From Bacteroidota bacterium (GTDB lineage: Bacteria > Bacteroidota > Bacteroidia > Flavobacteriales_D > Crocinitomicaceae): 14,892 nucleotides of DNA. The stretch is taken from assembly GCA_018825925.1 (NCBI GenBank), contig JAHKAT010000196.1:1-14892 (forward strand), given 5' to 3'. The position numbers were made by a program, and so were the translations under genes. Positions 7,191 through 14,444 of this stretch are shown here, piece by piece. Within the stretch, counting starts at the first letter, position 1, and each line of letters opens with the position of its first letter. Under the pieces are notes generated by a model. It searched no databases, was not told where the DNA came from, and worked only from the letters and a program-made list of their open reading frames with translations.

Positions 7191-8009
7191 ATGATAATAT
7201 TTGCTCCAGCTAAAATAAATTTGGGTTTGGCAGTGCATGGAAAGAGACCTGACGGATTCCATGAACTTACTTCCATTTTTTATCCTATTCCGCTTTATGA
7301 TGTCCTTGAAATTTTACCTTCTATTGAGTTTGAAATAGAGGTGATTGGCTTGGAAATTGCTGGAAACATGGAAGATAATTTAATTTGGAGAGCCTTTCAT
7401 TTAATGAAACGTGAGTTTGAGATAGACAATGTTCGGGTGATTTTACAAAAAAACATACCAATGGGAGCCGGTTTGGGCGGCGGTAGTTCGGATGCTAGCC
7501 ATCTTCTTAAAGGGCTGAATGATTTTTTTAATCTGAATATTTCTGCCGTAAAACTAGAGGAATTAAGTGCCGAATTAGGGAGCGATTGCCCTTTCTTCAT
7601 TGAATCGAAACCGAAATTAGTAAAGGGCAGGGGTGAGGTTTTATTGAAATGTGACGTAAATCTCTCGGGATACTATCTTCAATTAATTCAACCGGGTATT
7701 TCTGTTGGAACCAAAGAGGCCTTTGCTGGAATTAAACCCCTGGAGCGGAAATCGATCGAAATGGAATGGTTCAATGCTCATCCTAGCGAATGGAATGGAA
7801 CGATGAAAAATGATTTTGAGGAAACTGTTTTTAGACAATATCCTGTTTTATCGCAGTGGAAACAAAAACTTTATAATAATGGAGCGATGTACGCGTCTAT
7901 GTCGGGAAGTGGCTCTACTTTGTTCGGACTTTTTGAAACGGAACCGTCCTCCTTGCATCCTGAATCTGGAAAAGAATGGATTTTTGAGCTAACCAATCAC
8001 CTATTTTAA
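7191..8009 (+). CDS. ispE: 4-diphosphocytidyl-2-C-methyl-D-erythritol kinase
   Basis: IspE phosphorylates the 2-hydroxyl of CDP-methylerythritol using ATP, the fourth step of the MEP route to isoprenoid precursors, in the cytoplasm. The 272-residue protein is a GHMP kinase. The N-terminal A-P-A-K-I-N-L motif (5-11) holds Lys8, matching the catalytic lysine. The glycine-rich ATP loop P-M-G-A-G-L-G-G-G-S-S-D (90-101) is intact. Asp132 in G-S-D-C-P-F-F matches the catalytic aspartate, and S-G-S-G-S-T-L-F-G (238-246) is the C-terminal GHMP motif. The ATG at 7191 places A-P-A-K at the normal distance from the N-terminus. The gene is divergent from accA. A TACTTTTG string at 7179-7186 resembles a -7 box but would start transcription almost at the ATG and lacks a -33 partner. 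A glycosyltransferase gene follows 25 bases downstream, probably co-transcribed. Confidence 0.97.
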   Translation: MIIFAPAKINLGLAVHGKRPDGFHELTSIFYPIPLYDVLEILPSIEFEIEVIGLEIAGNMEDNLIWRAFHLMKREFEIDNVRVILQKNIPMGAGLGGGSSDASHLLKGLNDFFNLNISAVKLEELSAELGSDCPFFIESKPKLVKGRGEVLLKCDVNLSGYYLQLIQPGISVGTKEAFAGIKPLERKSIEMEWFNAHPSEWNGTMKNDFEETVFRQYPVLSQWKQKLYNNGAMYASMSGSGSTLFGLFETEPSSLHPESGKEWIFELTNHLF

Positions 8010-8034
8010 CAAAAACTTATTCAACCTTTGCACC

Positions 8035-8817
8035 ATGAGTATTACTCTTATCATAACAGTTTATAAAGATAGCGAAGCATTGGCCGCGGTCTTAAAATCG
8101 GTTGAAAACCAAAGTTTAAAGGATTTCCAAGTCATCGTGGCTCAAGATGCGGAAAGTGATGATCTGGAAGAGGTGATAAGAATTTTTAGCCCAAAAATGG
8201 ACTTGCTTCATTTACAACAAAAGGATGAGGGTTTTTTGAAGAACAAAATCTTAAACAAAGCGATAAAAGTTTCCAAAGGGTCTAAATTAGTTTTCATCGA
8301 TGGAGATTGTGTTTTGCACCGAAATTTCTTAAAACAGTATAAAAATCAAATAAAAGAAGGACGAATTTGCATGGGACGACGGGTGATGGCCAATTCAAAA
8401 ATTAGCCGTTCTATTCGAAATGGTCAGCTCATCACCCCAAGTTTCTTTTCCTTGTTGTTTTCCAATTCAAAGCACATTGAGGAAGGATTGTACGCACCTT
8501 GGATTTCGGCCAAACACAAACCCAATCCTCATTTATTGGGCTGCAACATGGGGTGGCACAAAACTGATTTACTCCACCTCAATGGTTTTGATGAAGATTA
8601 CAAATACCCTGGGTTTGGAGAGGATGTTGATATAGAAATGAGAGCAATGTGGGCAGGATTGAAAAAATACTCCATGCGTTTTAAGGCGGTTCAGTATCAT
8701 TTGCATCACGAGCGACCTGACAGAGAAGATCAAATAGATTTTAGCAAAGTCATTTTTAAAGTAAAAAAAGAGAAAGGCCAATTTCGTTGTGAGAATGGCT
8801 TAAGCAAACTTAATTGA
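8035..8817 (+). CDS. Family 2 glycosyltransferase
   Basis: A 260-residue cytoplasmic or membrane-associated glycosyltransferase with a GT-A fold. The N-terminus (S-I-T-L-I-I-T-V-Y) is the typical first strand binding the nucleotide sugar. D89-G-D91 is the metal-binding DxD motif. Residues 184-203 (starting G-F-D-E-D-Y, with E196-D197 and R203) match the C-terminal acceptor/catalytic block seen in galactosyltransferase-like GT2 enzymes such as chondroitin polymerase domains. A His-rich H222-L-H-H-E-R motif follows. No transmembrane segment is evident. Donor and acceptor cannot be inferred: there is no capsule or LPS cluster around it, only ispE 25 bases upstream. Its stop codon overlaps the end of the convergent T9SS cargo gene by 8 bases. 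Alternatives within GT2 include a polysaccharide or glycolipid sugar transferase. Confidence 0.88.
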   Translation: MSITLIITVYKDSEALAAVLKSVENQSLKDFQVIVAQDAESDDLEEVIRIFSPKMDLLHLQQKDEGFLKNKILNKAIKVSKGSKLVFIDGDCVLHRNFLKQYKNQIKEGRICMGRRVMANSKISRSIRNGQLITPSFFSLLFSNSKHIEEGLYAPWISAKHKPNPHLLGCNMGWHKTDLLHLNGFDEDYKYPGFGEDVDIEMRAMWAGLKKYSMRFKAVQYHLHHERPDREDQIDFSKVIFKVKKEKGQFRCENGLSKLN

Positions 8818-11047
8818 CTACGATTTTAAAAATTTGCTTTGTTGGGTTGTTATTGTTTTGAACGGAAACAATGAATACGCCTTTCGTGTTTTGGCGGAAA
8901 TTGACCTTGTAACCATCGACTGTTTTAAGGGTTTCAAAATCTATTTTTTGACCGAGGAGCGAGTAAATTTCAATGTTATTTTCTTGTAAATTTTGACCTT
9001 TTATTTGAAATGAACCTTGATTTGGATTGGGATATATTTCAATAGGAATAAATTTTTCTTCTCTTAAGTTTGAAGTGCTGTTTGGGTCTACCTCCAAGTG
9101 CATTAAACCACCCAAATCTTGTCCAGCCCACAAATCTAAAAACCCATCAGCGTCGATATCATTGACAAAAAAGGAGCTATTTCCTTGAATATCGAGATTC
9201 AAAAAGTGATCACTGTACAAAGAGAAAGAGCTATCTGGGTCTAGTTTACTATCTATTCCTCTATAATATCTCAACTTTCCAAATACACTGCCAAGAAACA
9301 AATGAGTGGTATCATTAACCCTTAAAAAGTGAGGCATTGCATAACCATCGGGAAAAACGCCGCTGACATCAATATTCCCTAAATGGTCATTTTTTTTGTC
9401 GAAAACAGGAGAGGTTGTTGTTCCAATATTTTTATAAAAAACCAATAATCCATTCTTTTTTCCGACGATTATATCTAGCAAGCCGTCATTGTCCAAATCG
9501 AACAACTGACCGTAGGGATAGCTAGATTCATTAATTTCTGTATTCTGTGCATTTCTCAAATTCCCTGAAGGTGCAGAAAAGGTTGCATTTCCAGTGGTAG
9601 AAGTGTTGAGATAGAGCCTAAATGTTCCGTTCTCTAGAGAAAGAAGTAAGTCTTTTTTGCCATCACCATTCAAATCGCCAAAGGACGGCAGCATTCTCAA
9701 TCCCAGATTTTCATTTGTAAGGTTTAAAAAATTATCATCTAAAAATGTAAATGATTGATTGCCAGTTGTAGAGGTGTTTCTATAAACGGAAATGTTAGAT
9801 TGTTTGAAGGGTGAATTGGGGATGTATCTATAAAAATTGGCGATCAATAAATCCTCTTTTCCATCATTGTTTTGGTCAAAAAACACAGGAACACTAGCGG
9901 TGCCCACATCGATCATTTCTTTTTGTAAGAAGTTTTTTTGCTGAAAAGCAAATATAGGGGCAGAGTTGGTACCAGTATTTTTGTAAAACCACACAGAGTT
10001 TACATTTTCAGAAACATTTTTAGCATTGGTGCCAACCACCAAATCTTTTAGTCCATCAAAATCAACATCTAAATAAAAAGCAGCTGGAAAAGCTTCAAGA
10101 TCAAGGGAAAGAGTGTTCTGTGGAAAGTTGTATTCTACTGAAACCATCGCAGAATTGGTATTTGGCGCAGTTCCACCATTTATAAGTTTTGTGAGTTTAT
10201 TACTCGAAAGGTCGCCTAAAATAAGATCTATGACTTGGTCATTGTTTAAATCTAAAGCTAAAACGGTGCTGCCGCTATGCATTCCTCCTTTGGGATCTAT
10301 ACTTTTGAATTGAGGGTTTGAAACTCCTCCACCTCCAGAACAAGGGCTGTTTGGATCGTTTAAGAGGATACTGCTGTTGTTGGCATCTTCGGAGAATTTA
10401 CCCCAACATTCATTTTTTATTTCAAAAACAAGAGAATCGGCGTGACCATATTTTTCTATACTTTGATTTTGATGATATTCGAGATGAACTCCGTTGATAT
10501 TAAAAGTAAGTACGTCCATGTCGCCATCGTGATCCACATCAATTAGAGCAGGAATATCAGAAAGTGAGACATAGAGGTTACTAGAATTGTTTTGAAATTT
10601 CGAATAAAGTAGGTTTTTGGCGACTTCCCATTTTAAGCCGATCGTGCTATTACCTACATTTCGATACACTTTGATTCCACCTATCCCATAGGTGAAAAGA
10701 TCTTTCTTGCCATCGTTGTCATAATCATACAATTGCAAGCGATAAAAGACATCTTCGGGAAAGAGAAAATATGATTTTTCAATAGGAACATACTGGCGCT
10801 GACCACCAATCAATTCATTTCGAAGAGCGCGAATATTGTTGTTAGAGCGGTCAAAAATGACCAAATCAAGATCTCCATCAAAATCCAAGTCCATGTCGGC
10901 AAATTGCGCATAGTTCAGTCCCCCAAAGGTAGGCATAGCTAAGGTTTGTCCCCCTACTATAAAACTAACATCATTACTTGGTTCAAAATTGAATTGAGCA
11001 AATAAATTGAAGGAGGAACAAATTAATAAAACATGGAAAAATCGCAT
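8810..11047 (-). CDS. Secreted FG-GAP/VCBS repeat protein with T9SS type A sorting domain
   Basis: A 745-residue predicted cell-surface or secreted protein. A signal peptide covers roughly residues 1-17 (hydrophobic core F-F-H-V-L-L-I-C). Nine calcium-binding-like D-x-[DN]-x-[DN]-x-x-x-D loops are spread along the chain, near residues 53-61, 108-116, 170-178, 266-274, 327-335, 391-399, 458-466, 517-525 and 630-638. These are typical of FG-GAP beta-propeller blades. The G-S-T-V-L-A-L-D-L-N motif near 259-268 is common in this Bacteroidota family. Residues ~668-745 are a type IX secretion C-terminal sorting domain: the I-Y-P-N-P-N-Q-G motif, the E-I-Y-S-L-L-G-Q strand, and a short hydrophobic C-terminal strand ending K-I-V-V-N. 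It likely adheres to, or binds, an extracellular ligand; the ligand is unknown. It is the last gene of the minus-strand run below the LtaS-like gene, 45 bases after the DinB-like gene, in a gap with no visible promoter or terminator. Confidence 0.92.
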   Translation of the reverse strand: MRFFHVLLICSSFNLFAQFNFEPSNDVSFIVGGQTLAMPTFGGLNYAQFADMDLDFDGDLDLVIFDRSNNNIRALRNELIGGQRQYVPIEKSYFLFPEDVFYRLQLYDYDNDGKKDLFTYGIGGIKVYRNVGNSTIGLKWEVAKNLLYSKFQNNSSNLYVSLSDIPALIDVDHDGDMDVLTFNINGVHLEYHQNQSIEKYGHADSLVFEIKNECWGKFSEDANNSSILLNDPNSPCSGGGGVSNPQFKSIDPKGGMHSGSTVLALDLNNDQVIDLILGDLSSNKLTKLINGGTAPNTNSAMVSVEYNFPQNTLSLDLEAFPAAFYLDVDFDGLKDLVVGTNAKNVSENVNSVWFYKNTGTNSAPIFAFQQKNFLQKEMIDVGTASVPVFFDQNNDGKEDLLIANFYRYIPNSPFKQSNISVYRNTSTTGNQSFTFLDDNFLNLTNENLGLRMLPSFGDLNGDGKKDLLLSLENGTFRLYLNTSTTGNATFSAPSGNLRNAQNTEINESSYPYGQLFDLDNDGLLDIIVGKKNGLLVFYKNIGTTTSPVFDKKNDHLGNIDVSGVFPDGYAMPHFLRVNDTTHLFLGSVFGKLRYYRGIDSKLDPDSSFSLYSDHFLNLDIQGNSSFFVNDIDADGFLDLWAGQDLGGLMHLEVDPNSTSNLREEKFIPIEIYPNPNQGSFQIKGQNLQENNIEIYSLLGQKIDFETLKTVDGYKVNFRQNTKGVFIVSVQNNNNPTKQIFKIVVN

Positions 11048-11092
11048 AGATTCAATCTTTTTATAATTGAACGAATATTCTGGCCTTTTCGT

Positions 11093-11560
11093 TTAGGAAT
11101 TAACCGTTTTCGCTTCAACCAGGTTGAATTGTTCAAAATGATGTTGAACGTGCTTATCATTCAATTTCAACCATTGGTCAAAATTTAAGTCTCCGTAAAA
11201 AGAATGAGTCGATGTAGCGTCAGGATTTTCTGAAAAATATTCCTCAAAAGCCAACCATTCATCTGTAAATTCATCGATAGCGAGGTCTAATTCTTCATTT
11301 CGAAGCGTCCAAGTTTTTGGGGCGAATGGCACTTCAATTCCTTTTGCCATCGGCTTGTCTGATTCCAAAAAAGCCTGCATTCTTTCGACTTTATCTTCGG
11401 GAATTAAAAGCGTTTGAGGATTTTTTCCTGTTGCAATTCGCAAGGTGTCGGTTAGGTGTTCCACCATTCGTTGGGGCGACATTGAACCCCAAACAGCAGG
11501 CGTATCAGAAGAAAGTTTTTCGATGGTTTCGAGTATAGACTCTAAATTCCAAATGGGCAT
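11093..11560 (-). CDS. DinB/DUF1569-like putative metal-dependent protein
   Basis: A 155-residue small helical protein of the DinB-like four-helix-bundle group, closest by motif to DUF1569. The visible features are a H35 in R-M-V-E-H-L, a H119 in the T-H-S-F-Y-G-D-L segment that resembles the family's HPxFG motif, and the C-terminal H137-x2-H140-H141-x2-Q-F motif. Together these histidines could bind a divalent metal. DinB-like proteins include thiol-transferase and maleylpyruvate isomerase relatives, but this branch has no assigned reaction that I can state. The ATG is two bases after the stop of the lipid kinase gene, so it is co-transcribed with it. There is no obvious functional link to the lipid genes. 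Confidence 0.75.
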   Translation of the reverse strand: MPIWNLESILETIEKLSSDTPAVWGSMSPQRMVEHLTDTLRIATGKNPQTLLIPEDKVERMQAFLESDKPMAKGIEVPFAPKTWTLRNEELDLAIDEFTDEWLAFEEYFSENPDATSTHSFYGDLNFDQWLKLNDKHVQHHFEQFNLVEAKTVNS

Positions 11561-11562
11561 AA

Positions 11563-12441
11563 TTATTCGTTTCCAACGAAGATAAGAAGACTTTTCGGGA
11601 CAACGCGGATATGTATGGTTGAACGGACATCAAAAGGCTCACCATCATAGTGAGATTTTGGGATAGGAATTTCTAAAGTGGCTTCTGTAAAAGGAATGAT
11701 TTCTATGTACTTGCTTAAATTTGATTTCCGTTGAAAGCACAAACGTATAATTCTAGGAGCTTTCCAGCCTTTGAAAGGTTTAAGAAGACAGAGTTCCAAT
11801 ACGCCATCGTCTATTTTTGACTGAGGTGAAATACAAAAACCATTTCCGAATTCAGTTGCATTGGCAACGGTAAAAAGTAATAATTCTTCTTCTCTGGTTT
11901 TGTTGTCAATGGTGAATTTGTACTTGTAATTATTATAGGTAAAATACTCTTTGAAAATCAATTTTGTATAACCCCAAAAACCGCGCTGGTGGTAATTCTC
12001 AAATTTTTGAGCAATCAGCGCATCGAATCCATATCCACCTACATTTAAAAAGGGTTTATCGTTGGCTAAAACGGTATCCATTTTCCTTGTTTGAGCACTG
12101 TTAAGGTGTAAGATGGCTTGTTTTAAATCCAAAGGTATATTCAAGTGTCGAGCCAAACCATTGCCACTTCCTGCAGGTAGGATTGCCAGTGCAGTATTCG
12201 TATCAATTAGGGCGGTGCCAACTTCGTGAACGGAGCCATCGCCACCAACAGCACAAACTATATCGTATCCTTGGTCGGAAGCTTCTTTTGCCAGGGTTTT
12301 GGCGTGTTTGCGGTATTCCGTTTGTATAATATCGTATTCAAATCGATTCAAATCCAAATGTGTGGCAATCAAGTCAGGCAGGTCGTTTTTCTGATGAACG
12401 CCTGATTTTGGATTGATGATGAATCGAATTTTTAACTTCAT
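11563..12441 (-). CDS. Diacylglycerol-kinase-family lipid kinase (YegS/DgkB type)
   Basis: A 292-residue cytoplasmic ATP-dependent lipid kinase of the DAGK catalytic-domain family, with the usual length for YegS/BmrU/DgkB-type enzymes. The N-terminal strand F-I-I-N-P-K-S-G (7-14) is characteristic. G66-G-D-G-S70 is the nucleotide-binding motif, G91-S-G-N-G-L-A-R98 forms the second conserved loop, and D211-D-G-x-L-E-L (211-217) and Y-D-G-E-P-F (265-270) are the C-terminal family motifs. The likely substrate is diacylglycerol, giving phosphatidic acid; sphingosine-like or phosphatidylglycerol substrates are also known in the family and cannot be excluded, especially as Bacteroidota make sphingolipids. 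Its ATG overlaps the TGA of the LtaS-like gene in an ATGA junction (12441-12438), implying translational coupling. That context favours recycling diacylglycerol released by the upstream enzyme. Confidence 0.92.
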   Translation of the reverse strand: MKLKIRFIINPKSGVHQKNDLPDLIATHLDLNRFEYDIIQTEYRKHAKTLAKEASDQGYDIVCAVGGDGSVHEVGTALIDTNTALAILPAGSGNGLARHLNIPLDLKQAILHLNSAQTRKMDTVLANDKPFLNVGGYGFDALIAQKFENYHQRGFWGYTKLIFKEYFTYNNYKYKFTIDNKTREEELLLFTVANATEFGNGFCISPQSKIDDGVLELCLLKPFKGWKAPRIIRLCFQRKSNLSKYIEIIPFTEATLEIPIPKSHYDGEPFDVRSTIHIRVVPKSLLIFVGNE

Positions 12442-14345
12442 TTCACTATGGTTTGATTCGCTATTATGTCTTGATTATAACGTTGAATCAATGCTTTTAA
12501 TTTTTTTTCTATCGGTAGCCATTCCGATTTTCTTCGTTTCATCTCAATGGCGCCTAAGTCTCTTCCAAGTCTTAAATCGGCAACTGCTATCGTTCTGTCG
12601 TTACTAAATTGCAGTAAGAATTGTCCGCTAAAATAGTAATAAACTCCTTCCAAATAGGCAATCGAGAAGCCTTCTTCTTTTGAATAAGCAGAACGACCGA
12701 AAGAATAGTATTTTGATTTCACATTGGCTAGATCCAAAATGGTAGGTAAAATATCGATTTGTTGAAAAATCCTGTCCTCTTTGCTAGCCTTTATTTCTTG
12801 ATTTGGACTGTAAAAAAGTATAGGAATGGAATACGCTTTTGACTTGGAGTGATATTCGCCATCCACCGGCGCTGGAGTATGGTCGGCACATAAAACAAAC
12901 AAGGTATTGTTGTACCATGGCTGTTTTTTGGCTTCTTCAAAGAATTTTTTCAAGGAATAATCTCCATAACTAATCGCTCTTGCAATTGGTTCTGATGCGT
13001 TCACAATAGAGTCTTTTCTATTCGCAGGTACGTAATAGGGATGGTGTGAGGAGAGGGTGAAAAGGGTGCTGAAAAAGGGTTGTTTCAATTGGCTCATTTG
13101 CTTGGCCGACCATGGGTTGAAGTACTCATCCAAAATTCCCCAGTTGTTGTCGTAATGTTCGTCGTTGTTGTATTCTTTTCGTCCGACGTACTGATCAAAT
13201 CCAGCTAAAACGGCATAGCTGTCAAAGCGCATAGATCCATTGGTTGCTCCGTGATAAAAAGCCGAAGAATAACCTTGTTTTTTTAGCAATTGAGGAAGTG
13301 CATTTACTTCATTTCCTGCGTATTGAGAGGTGATATACGGATTGTTCATCATGCTGGGCATACTAGCAATAATGGCGGGAACAGCCTCTATGGATTTTTT
13401 GCCATTGGCGTAACCGTTATTAAAATACAAGCTTTTTTCTATCAATTCATCGAAAAAAGGAGTGTAGCTCTTGGATAATTTTTGATTTTTACTGGCAATC
13501 CATTCGTCGCCAAAACTTTCTAAAACAATAATCACCACATTCGGTTTGCCTTTGAATAAATTTGCTGGCTTAGATTGTTGAACAGGGGATAACAATGCGT
13601 TTAACTCGGCTTGGGAGAAATAGGTTTTAGGTTCAATTCCCTTTTCGCCATAAGATTTCACCATGGTAAATGCCGAATTCAACACCAAGGCTGTTCTTTC
13701 GGGATTTGTAAATCTGGCCGCCTCAATGGTTCCCATTGGACGAAGTTGAATGCCGCCACGACCGAGAATTAGAACAATAGGAGCCATCATTAAAAGGCTC
13801 AAAAGTTGATTTTTTAAATTAAAATTCAATTGATCGACCAGGGGTTGAATCCATCGTAAATAGATGCGATCAATAAACAGTAGAAGCACGATAAATAACA
13901 ATACGATCCACCAAAAATCGAGCAAAAAGGTGCCAATTAATTGACCAAAATCTTCACCCTGTCCGGCCAAGGTGAAAAGGTCAAAAGTGGAGCGTTTGCC
14001 GGTGAACTTGAAATATTCTAAATCAATTAGATTGAAAAGCAATAAGGCTGTTTGTACAAGTACAAAATAGATTCTGCAGAAAACGCTATAAATGCGGTTG
14101 GTATGAATTGGTAATGGCAATAGATGCACCATGGAAAAGGGAAGAAAAGCTATGCAAACGGTCATTGCGTCAAAAAACGAACCGGCTAACCAGTCCTGCC
14201 AAACGGTTGATTTATAGGCATCAAAATAAGCGATGAAAAAGATAATTCGCAAAATACCGAGAATGAACATACTCAAGAGCATCATCCTTAACTGGACGGT
14301 AAAATGTTTAGGAAATTTGGACCAGTTCGGCAATCCGATTTTCAT
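12438..14345 (-). CDS. LtaS-like membrane sulfatase-fold transferase (phosphoglycerol/phosphoethanolamine transferase type)
   Basis: A 635-residue inner-membrane enzyme. About five hydrophobic segments near 18-40, 54-77, 88-108, 138-158 and 181-198 precede an extracytoplasmic alkaline-phosphatase-superfamily domain (~265-560). Metal-site landmarks are E276 in V-L-E-S-F, S318 in the N-G-K-K-S-I-E segment (position of the Thr/Ser nucleophile), S-S-H-H-P-Y at 432-437, and D488-H489 in C-A-D-H-T. Relatives (LtaS, OpgB, EptA groups) move a polar head group from a phospholipid onto a glycan or lipid A and release diacylglycerol. Substrate and acceptor here are not known, and Gram-negative Bacteroidota are not known for lipoteichoic acid. 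The gene leads a run of four minus-strand genes and overlaps the lipid kinase gene by four bases. A -7 box candidate lies directly upstream of the ATG at 14345. Family membership is firm; head-group specificity is inference. Confidence 0.9.
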   Translation of the reverse strand: MKIGLPNWSKFPKHFTVQLRMMLLSMFILGILRIIFFIAYFDAYKSTVWQDWLAGSFFDAMTVCIAFLPFSMVHLLPLPIHTNRIYSVFCRIYFVLVQTALLLFNLIDLEYFKFTGKRSTFDLFTLAGQGEDFGQLIGTFLLDFWWIVLLFIVLLLFIDRIYLRWIQPLVDQLNFNLKNQLLSLLMMAPIVLILGRGGIQLRPMGTIEAARFTNPERTALVLNSAFTMVKSYGEKGIEPKTYFSQAELNALLSPVQQSKPANLFKGKPNVVIIVLESFGDEWIASKNQKLSKSYTPFFDELIEKSLYFNNGYANGKKSIEAVPAIIASMPSMMNNPYITSQYAGNEVNALPQLLKKQGYSSAFYHGATNGSMRFDSYAVLAGFDQYVGRKEYNNDEHYDNNWGILDEYFNPWSAKQMSQLKQPFFSTLFTLSSHHPYYVPANRKDSIVNASEPIARAISYGDYSLKKFFEEAKKQPWYNNTLFVLCADHTPAPVDGEYHSKSKAYSIPILFYSPNQEIKASKEDRIFQQIDILPTILDLANVKSKYYSFGRSAYSKEEGFSIAYLEGVYYYFSGQFLLQFSNDRTIAVADLRLGRDLGAIEMKRRKSEWLPIEKKLKALIQRYNQDIIANQTIVK

Positions 14346-14350
14346 GACCG

Positions 14351-14358
14351 CAAAGATA
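14351..14358 (-). promoter_or_regulatory. Candidate -7 box for the LtaS-like operon (TATCTTTG)
   Basis: The minus strand reads TATCTTTG, a full match to TAnnTTTG, only 5 bases upstream of the ATG at 14345. A TTTG at 14386-14383 could serve as the -33 element with a 24-base spacer, slightly longer than usual. If real, the transcript would start at or within a few bases of the start codon. The rest of the 99-base gap 14346-14444 holds a CTAGAA/TTCTAG inverted repeat and no recognisable gene. Confidence 0.45.
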
Positions 14359-14444
14359 AATCAAATGTCTTTGGATTCACAGCAAAGCACTAGAATATAC
14401 ATGAGATCTTTTTCTAGACGCATTTTTTTCTCTGGAAACCTCAA

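Noticed and set aside
8023..8030. AACCTTTG upstream of the glycosyltransferase as a separate promoter
   Set aside because: One mismatch at the critical TA, no -33 partner, and the 25-base gap after ispE fits co-transcription better.
14390..14417. CTAGAA / TTCTAG inverted repeat around a 16-base spacer in the gap between xerD and the LtaS-like gene
   Set aside because: A 6-bp stem with a long AT-rich loop and no T run on the minus strand; not convincing as a terminator and not clearly an operator. It overlaps nothing else and could be chance.
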